16,265 bases of DNA from Bacteroidota bacterium (GTDB lineage: Bacteria; Bacteroidota; Bacteroidia; Flavobacteriales; Schleiferiaceae): assembly GCA_005786915.1 (NCBI GenBank), contig SYCM01000003.1, positions 1-16,265 of the forward strand, read 5' to 3'. Position numbers and translations under genes: made by a program. Under the pieces are notes generated by a model that did not search any database, was not told where the DNA came from, and saw nothing but the letters and a program-made list of their open reading frames with translations. Shown here piece by piece: positions 12,966 through 16,265 of this stretch (position 1 is the stretch's first letter; the number at the start of each line of letters is the position of its first letter).

Positions 12966-14684
12966 CTATTTTCCGCGTCGGGCGCGGCGGTTGCCCGCTT
13001 CCTTATTGGCCTCAAGCATCTCGTTCATTTTCTTGGCGAACCGAGACTGCGAGCCGCCCTTGGCCTTGGTTTCATCAATTTGAGCGCGAATGGCCTTTTC
13101 GTCGATCACAAATTCCTTGATGATCCACTGCTGACCAAAGGTCAAAACGTTTGAAATGAAGTAGTAGTACGACAGACCTGACGAGTAGTTGTTGAACCAT
13201 ACGAGCAGCATAAACGGCATTACGGACTGAATAATCAACATCTGCTGCTGCATCATGCTGTTGCCCGAAGTCGGCGTCATCGAGTTGTTGAACTTCGTGT
13301 ACAGGAAGGTCGAAACGGCCATCAACAAGGTGAAGAGCGACACGTGCGCCCCATAGAATGGAATTTCGAAAGGAAGGCTCAAAACACTGTCGTAGCTAGA
13401 TAGGTCGTCAGCCCACAGAAAGGCCTGCTGGCGCAGCTCGATCGAAACCGGGAAAAAGCGGAACATCGCAATCAAAATCGGCAACGAGAGCAGCTGTGGA
13501 ATGCAACCACCTAGCGGATTCACGCCCGCCTTTTGGTACAGAGCCATCGTCTCCTGCTGCTTTTTGGCCGGGTCGGCGTCCTTGAACTTCTCGTTCAGCT
13601 CGTCCATTTCCGGCTTGAGCACGCGCATCTTCGCCATGCTCTTGTAGCTCGAGAACGTCAGGGGTGAAAGGGCCAACTTTATGAGCGCCGCCATCAGCAA
13701 AATGATGATGCCGTAGTTGAGACCGTAGCCGTCGAGCCAGTTGAACAGCGGCGACACTACGTACTTTCCGATCCAACCAAAAATGCCCCATCCAAAGGGA
13801 ATCACTTCGTCGAAATGCAGATCAAAGCCCTTGAGCGTCTGGTAGTGGTTGGGACCATGGTACCAAATGCCTTGGGCAGAAACCACCCCATTCCCTGAAG
13901 TAAGCGTGAATTTCGTAGTGTAATTCAAGGTGTGCGACGTATCAGAAGCCACACGAATCTGCATGTCCGCTTTGGCGATTCCTTGGTCGGACTGTAAAAT
14001 GCTACTGAAGTACTGCTGCTTGTGGGCCACCCAGCCAAGGTTTTCGGCCGACTCGTCGTCGTCGCGTCCGTCGCTGAGGCTGCTGCGCTCCTCTTCGGCG
14101 TTCTCGAAGTAGTAGGTGCTCGAATTGGTGGTTTCGTTGGTCTGACTCTTTTCGTGGCGGATTCCTTGCTGCTTCCACGTAAGCGTGAGGTCCGACGTGC
14201 TTGGGGTCTTTAGGGCCCACTGGAGGCCGTAGCCATCGGCCGGCAGCTCAAAGGTCCACTGGGTACCCGAGGTGTGCGCTAACGTGAGTTTGGAGCCGGC
14301 CTGCTGGCCGCTCATTCCGTCTTGGGGCAGGCCCTCGAGAACTTGGTTGCCGTCGACCAAGCGAAGCGGCTTGCCTTGCCAGTCAAGGTATTCTTTGAGT
14401 TCGACGTACTTGATTTGGGCGCCGCGGTTGCTGATGATGTAGCGCACTTGGTCGTTTTCGAGCACGTACTCCTGCTCGGGGGCTAGGGTATCGGCCGCGT
14501 CGGCGAGCGAGTCGGACAAAAGCGGGGTTTGGGCAGCTTCCGTCGAGGTCGTTTCTGCGGGCGTGGCCTTGGGTTTGGCGGCTGGCTCCATGGTACTGGC
14601 CCAGTAAGAGGTTCCGAGCAAAATGGCACCAATAAGAGCAAAACCAATAAGCTGGTTGCGATCCAAAAACGGACGTTGTTCCAT
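12966..14684 (-). CDS. yidC: Membrane protein insertase YidC
   Basis: A 572-residue insertase of the inner membrane, which inserts and folds membrane proteins with or without SecYEG. Residues 11-28 form the N-terminal membrane anchor. A proline/threonine-rich linker leads to the large periplasmic beta domain (about 70-290). The conserved insertase core runs from about 320 to 525: NYGIIILLMAALIKLALSPLT, the cytoplasmic loop MAKMRVLKPEMDELNEKF, NPLGGCIPQLLSLPILIAMF (389-408), and two further hydrophobic segments near 446-463 and 483-515. Lys336 sits where E. coli YidC has the groove Arg366. The tail is basic (NRRARRGK), fitting ribosome contact. The ATG at 14682-14684 lies three bases after the pyrG stop, so the two genes are co-transcribed. 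This pairing is common in Bacteroidota. Confidence 0.96.
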   Translation of the reverse strand: MEQRPFLDRNQLIGFALIGAILLGTSYWASTMEPAAKPKATPAETTSTEAAQTPLLSDSLADAADTLAPEQEYVLENDQVRYIISNRGAQIKYVELKEYLDWQGKPLRLVDGNQVLEGLPQDGMSGQQAGSKLTLAHTSGTQWTFELPADGYGLQWALKTPSTSDLTLTWKQQGIRHEKSQTNETTNSSTYYFENAEEERSSLSDGRDDDESAENLGWVAHKQQYFSSILQSDQGIAKADMQIRVASDTSHTLNYTTKFTLTSGNGVVSAQGIWYHGPNHYQTLKGFDLHFDEVIPFGWGIFGWIGKYVVSPLFNWLDGYGLNYGIIILLMAALIKLALSPLTFSSYKSMAKMRVLKPEMDELNEKFKDADPAKKQQETMALYQKAGVNPLGGCIPQLLSLPILIAMFRFFPVSIELRQQAFLWADDLSSYDSVLSLPFEIPFYGAHVSLFTLLMAVSTFLYTKFNNSMTPTSGNSMMQQQMLIIQSVMPFMLLVWFNNYSSGLSYYYFISNVLTFGQQWIIKEFVIDEKAIRAQIDETKAKGGSQSRFAKKMNEMLEANKEAGNRRARRGK

Positions 14685-14687
14685 GAT

Positions 14688-16265
14688 TTAAACGTGTGCG
14701 TGCTGAAGCGCAGCCTCGACAAACGAGGTGAACAGCGGGTGCGGCGCTTCTACGGTGGAGCGGTACTCCGGGTGAAACTGAACCCCGACGAACCAGGGAT
14801 GCGAAGGAAGGGTAACGATCTCGACGAGGTCGTTTTGAGGATTCACGCCCACGGGCTTAAGGCCTGCTTCGGCGAGCTGGTCGCGAAAGGCGTTGTTGAA
14901 TTCGTAGCGGTGGCGATGGCGTTCCGAAATCAACGTGCTGCCGTAAAGCTGGGCAAGCTTACTGCCGGGCTCGAGCGCGCAATCGCAGGCGCCGAGGCGC
15001 ATGGTTCCGCCCTTGTCGGTGATGTCTTTTTGGCCTGCCATGAGGTCAATGACCGCGTAGGGCGTTTCGGGGTCCACTTCGCTCGAATTGGCTCCGTTCA
15101 AGCCTAAAACGTTGCGGGCGTATTCAATCACCGAGGCCTGCATGCCAAAGCAAATTCCGAGGAAGGGAATCCCGTGCTCGCGAGCGATGCGGACCGCCTC
15201 GATTTTTCCCTCAAATCCGCGGGCGCCAAAACCGGGGGCCACCACCACGCCATGCAGGCCCTCAAGGTGCGTGGCGGCGTTCTCGGGGGTAAGTTCTTCG
15301 GAGTGGATCCACTCGATCTGCACGCGGGCGCGGTGCTCGGTTCCGGCGTGGATCAGGGCCTCGCTGATCGACTTATATGAATCTTTGAGTTCCACGTACT
15401 TGCCGATGAGGCCGATGCGAACTTCGCGTTCCGGGTTCAGCAGGTGAGCCACAAAGGTTTCCCACTTCTTAAGTTCGGGAGTGCCTTCGACAGAAAGACC
15501 GAGCTTGCGCAGCACAACCTGATCCATGGCTTGGTCGCGGAGCAGCATCGGCACCTCGTAAATGGTGCGCGCATCAAGCGATTCAATGACCGCATCGGGG
15601 GTAACGTTGCAGAACAGCGCAAGCTTGCGGCGCACGTCCTCTCCAAGGCTGTGTTCGGCGCGGCACACGAGGACGTCGGGCTGCACGCCGGACTCCTGGA
15701 GCATCTTGACGGAGTGCTGGGTGGGCTTGGTCTTGAGTTCGCCGGTAGCCCGCAAGTAGGGAACCAAGGTGAGGTGCACGCTGACGCAGCGCGAACCCAG
15801 TTCCCAGCGAAGTTGGCGGACCGCTTCAATGAAGGGAAGGGCTTCGATGTCGCCGACCGTTCCGCCGATCTCGGTGATCACGATTTCGTAGCGTCCGTCT
15901 TCACCGAGCAGCAGCATGCGGCGCTTGATTTCGTCGGTGATGTGCGGAATAATCTGCACCGTCTTGCCCAAGTAGTCGCCTCGGCGCTCCTTGTCGATGA
16001 CGTGCTGGTAGATGCGTCCGGTCGTCACGTTGTTGGCCTGCGACGTCGGTCGGTTCAGGTAGCGCTCGTAGTGGCCGAGGTCCAAATCCGTTTCGGCTCC
16101 GTCGTCGGTCACGTAGCACTCGCCGTGCTCGTAGGGGTTGAGGGTACCTGGGTCGATGTTCAGGTAGGGGTCAAACTTCTGGATGGTCACCGAAAACCCG
16201 CGGGCCTGCAGGAGTTTGGCGAGGGACGAAGCGACGATGCCCTTGCCCAACGACGAGGTTACGCC
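14688..16265 (-). CDS. pyrG: CTP synthase (start lies beyond the right edge)
   Basis: CTP synthase converts UTP to CTP, using ATP and ammonia released from glutamine, in the cytoplasm. 525 residues are visible; the first dozen or so, including the start codon, lie outside the window. The frame enters at GVTSSLGKGIVASSL, the nucleotide-binding loop of the synthetase domain, followed by QKFDPYLNIDPGTLNPYEHGE and ITEIGGTVGDIEALPFIEA. The glutamine amidotransferase domain has its nucleophile in LGICFGMQ (Cys codon at 15150-15152), with the catalytic His and Glu in VQFHPEYRS near the end. HRHRYEFNN is also typical. No key residue is missing. The stop TAA (14688-14690) is three bases before the yidC ATG, forming a pyrG-yidC operon; the promoter is outside the window. 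Confidence 0.97.
   Translation of the reverse strand, partial: GVTSSLGKGIVASSLAKLLQARGFSVTIQKFDPYLNIDPGTLNPYEHGECYVTDDGAETDLDLGHYERYLNRPTSQANNVTTGRIYQHVIDKERRGDYLGKTVQIIPHITDEIKRRMLLLGEDGRYEIVITEIGGTVGDIEALPFIEAVRQLRWELGSRCVSVHLTLVPYLRATGELKTKPTQHSVKMLQESGVQPDVLVCRAEHSLGEDVRRKLALFCNVTPDAVIESLDARTIYEVPMLLRDQAMDQVVLRKLGLSVEGTPELKKWETFVAHLLNPEREVRIGLIGKYVELKDSYKSISEALIHAGTEHRARVQIEWIHSEELTPENAATHLEGLHGVVVAPGFGARGFEGKIEAVRIAREHGIPFLGICFGMQASVIEYARNVLGLNGANSSEVDPETPYAVIDLMAGQKDITDKGGTMRLGACDCALEPGSKLAQLYGSTLISERHRHRYEFNNAFRDQLAEAGLKPVGVNPQNDLVEIVTLPSHPWFVGVQFHPEYRSTVEAPHPLFTSFVEAALQHAHV

Overview
The window looks like a housekeeping stretch of a Bacteroidota chromosome, probably from a relatively GC-rich member of the Flavobacteriales or a near relative. 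The evidence is a GyrB and a YidC of Bacteroidota type, the pyrG-yidC pair, an ftsE with no ftsX beside it, an Omp28-like lipoprotein, a TPR protein paired with a plug-less TonB-receptor-like barrel, a long-form QueA, and promoter-like boxes of the Bacteroidota form TAnnTTTG in several gaps. No Shine-Dalgarno-like leader decided any start. I saw no RNA gene, insertion sequence, phage gene, CRISPR array or attachment site.

Layout, left to right. The 5' two thirds or more of gyrB lies on the minus strand and runs off the left edge. A two-gene minus-strand unit follows in the map: a 1013-residue periplasmic TPR protein (3346-6387) and, one base after its stop, a 556-residue outer-membrane barrel (1674-3344). 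ftsE diverges from the TPR gene and runs on the plus strand (6449-7135). Its stop codon interlocks with the stop of a convergent 727-residue protein (7132-9315) that looks like two glycosyltransferases joined head to tail. queA diverges from that gene across a 44-bp gap (9360-10640). After it come an endonuclease/exonuclease/phosphatase-family gene and an Omp28-like thioredoxin-fold lipoprotein, both on the plus strand and ending in a strong intrinsic terminator at 12677-12703. About 260 bases with short degenerate repeats and no convincing gene separate that terminator from the minus-strand pair pyrG-yidC, which converges on it. pyrG runs off the right edge.

Functionally the window covers DNA supercoiling (GyrB), CTP synthesis (PyrG), membrane protein insertion (YidC), the divisome ABC ATPase (FtsE), queuosine tRNA modification (QueA), surface sugar assembly (the double glycosyltransferase) and three poorly characterised envelope proteins. 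The genes do not form one pathway. I found no convincing new multi-gene system. The points most worth checking are the tandem glycosyltransferase fusion, the tightly coupled TPR/barrel pair, an extra segment in QueA, and a set of mutually exclusive hairpins between the phosphatase-family gene and the lipoprotein gene.
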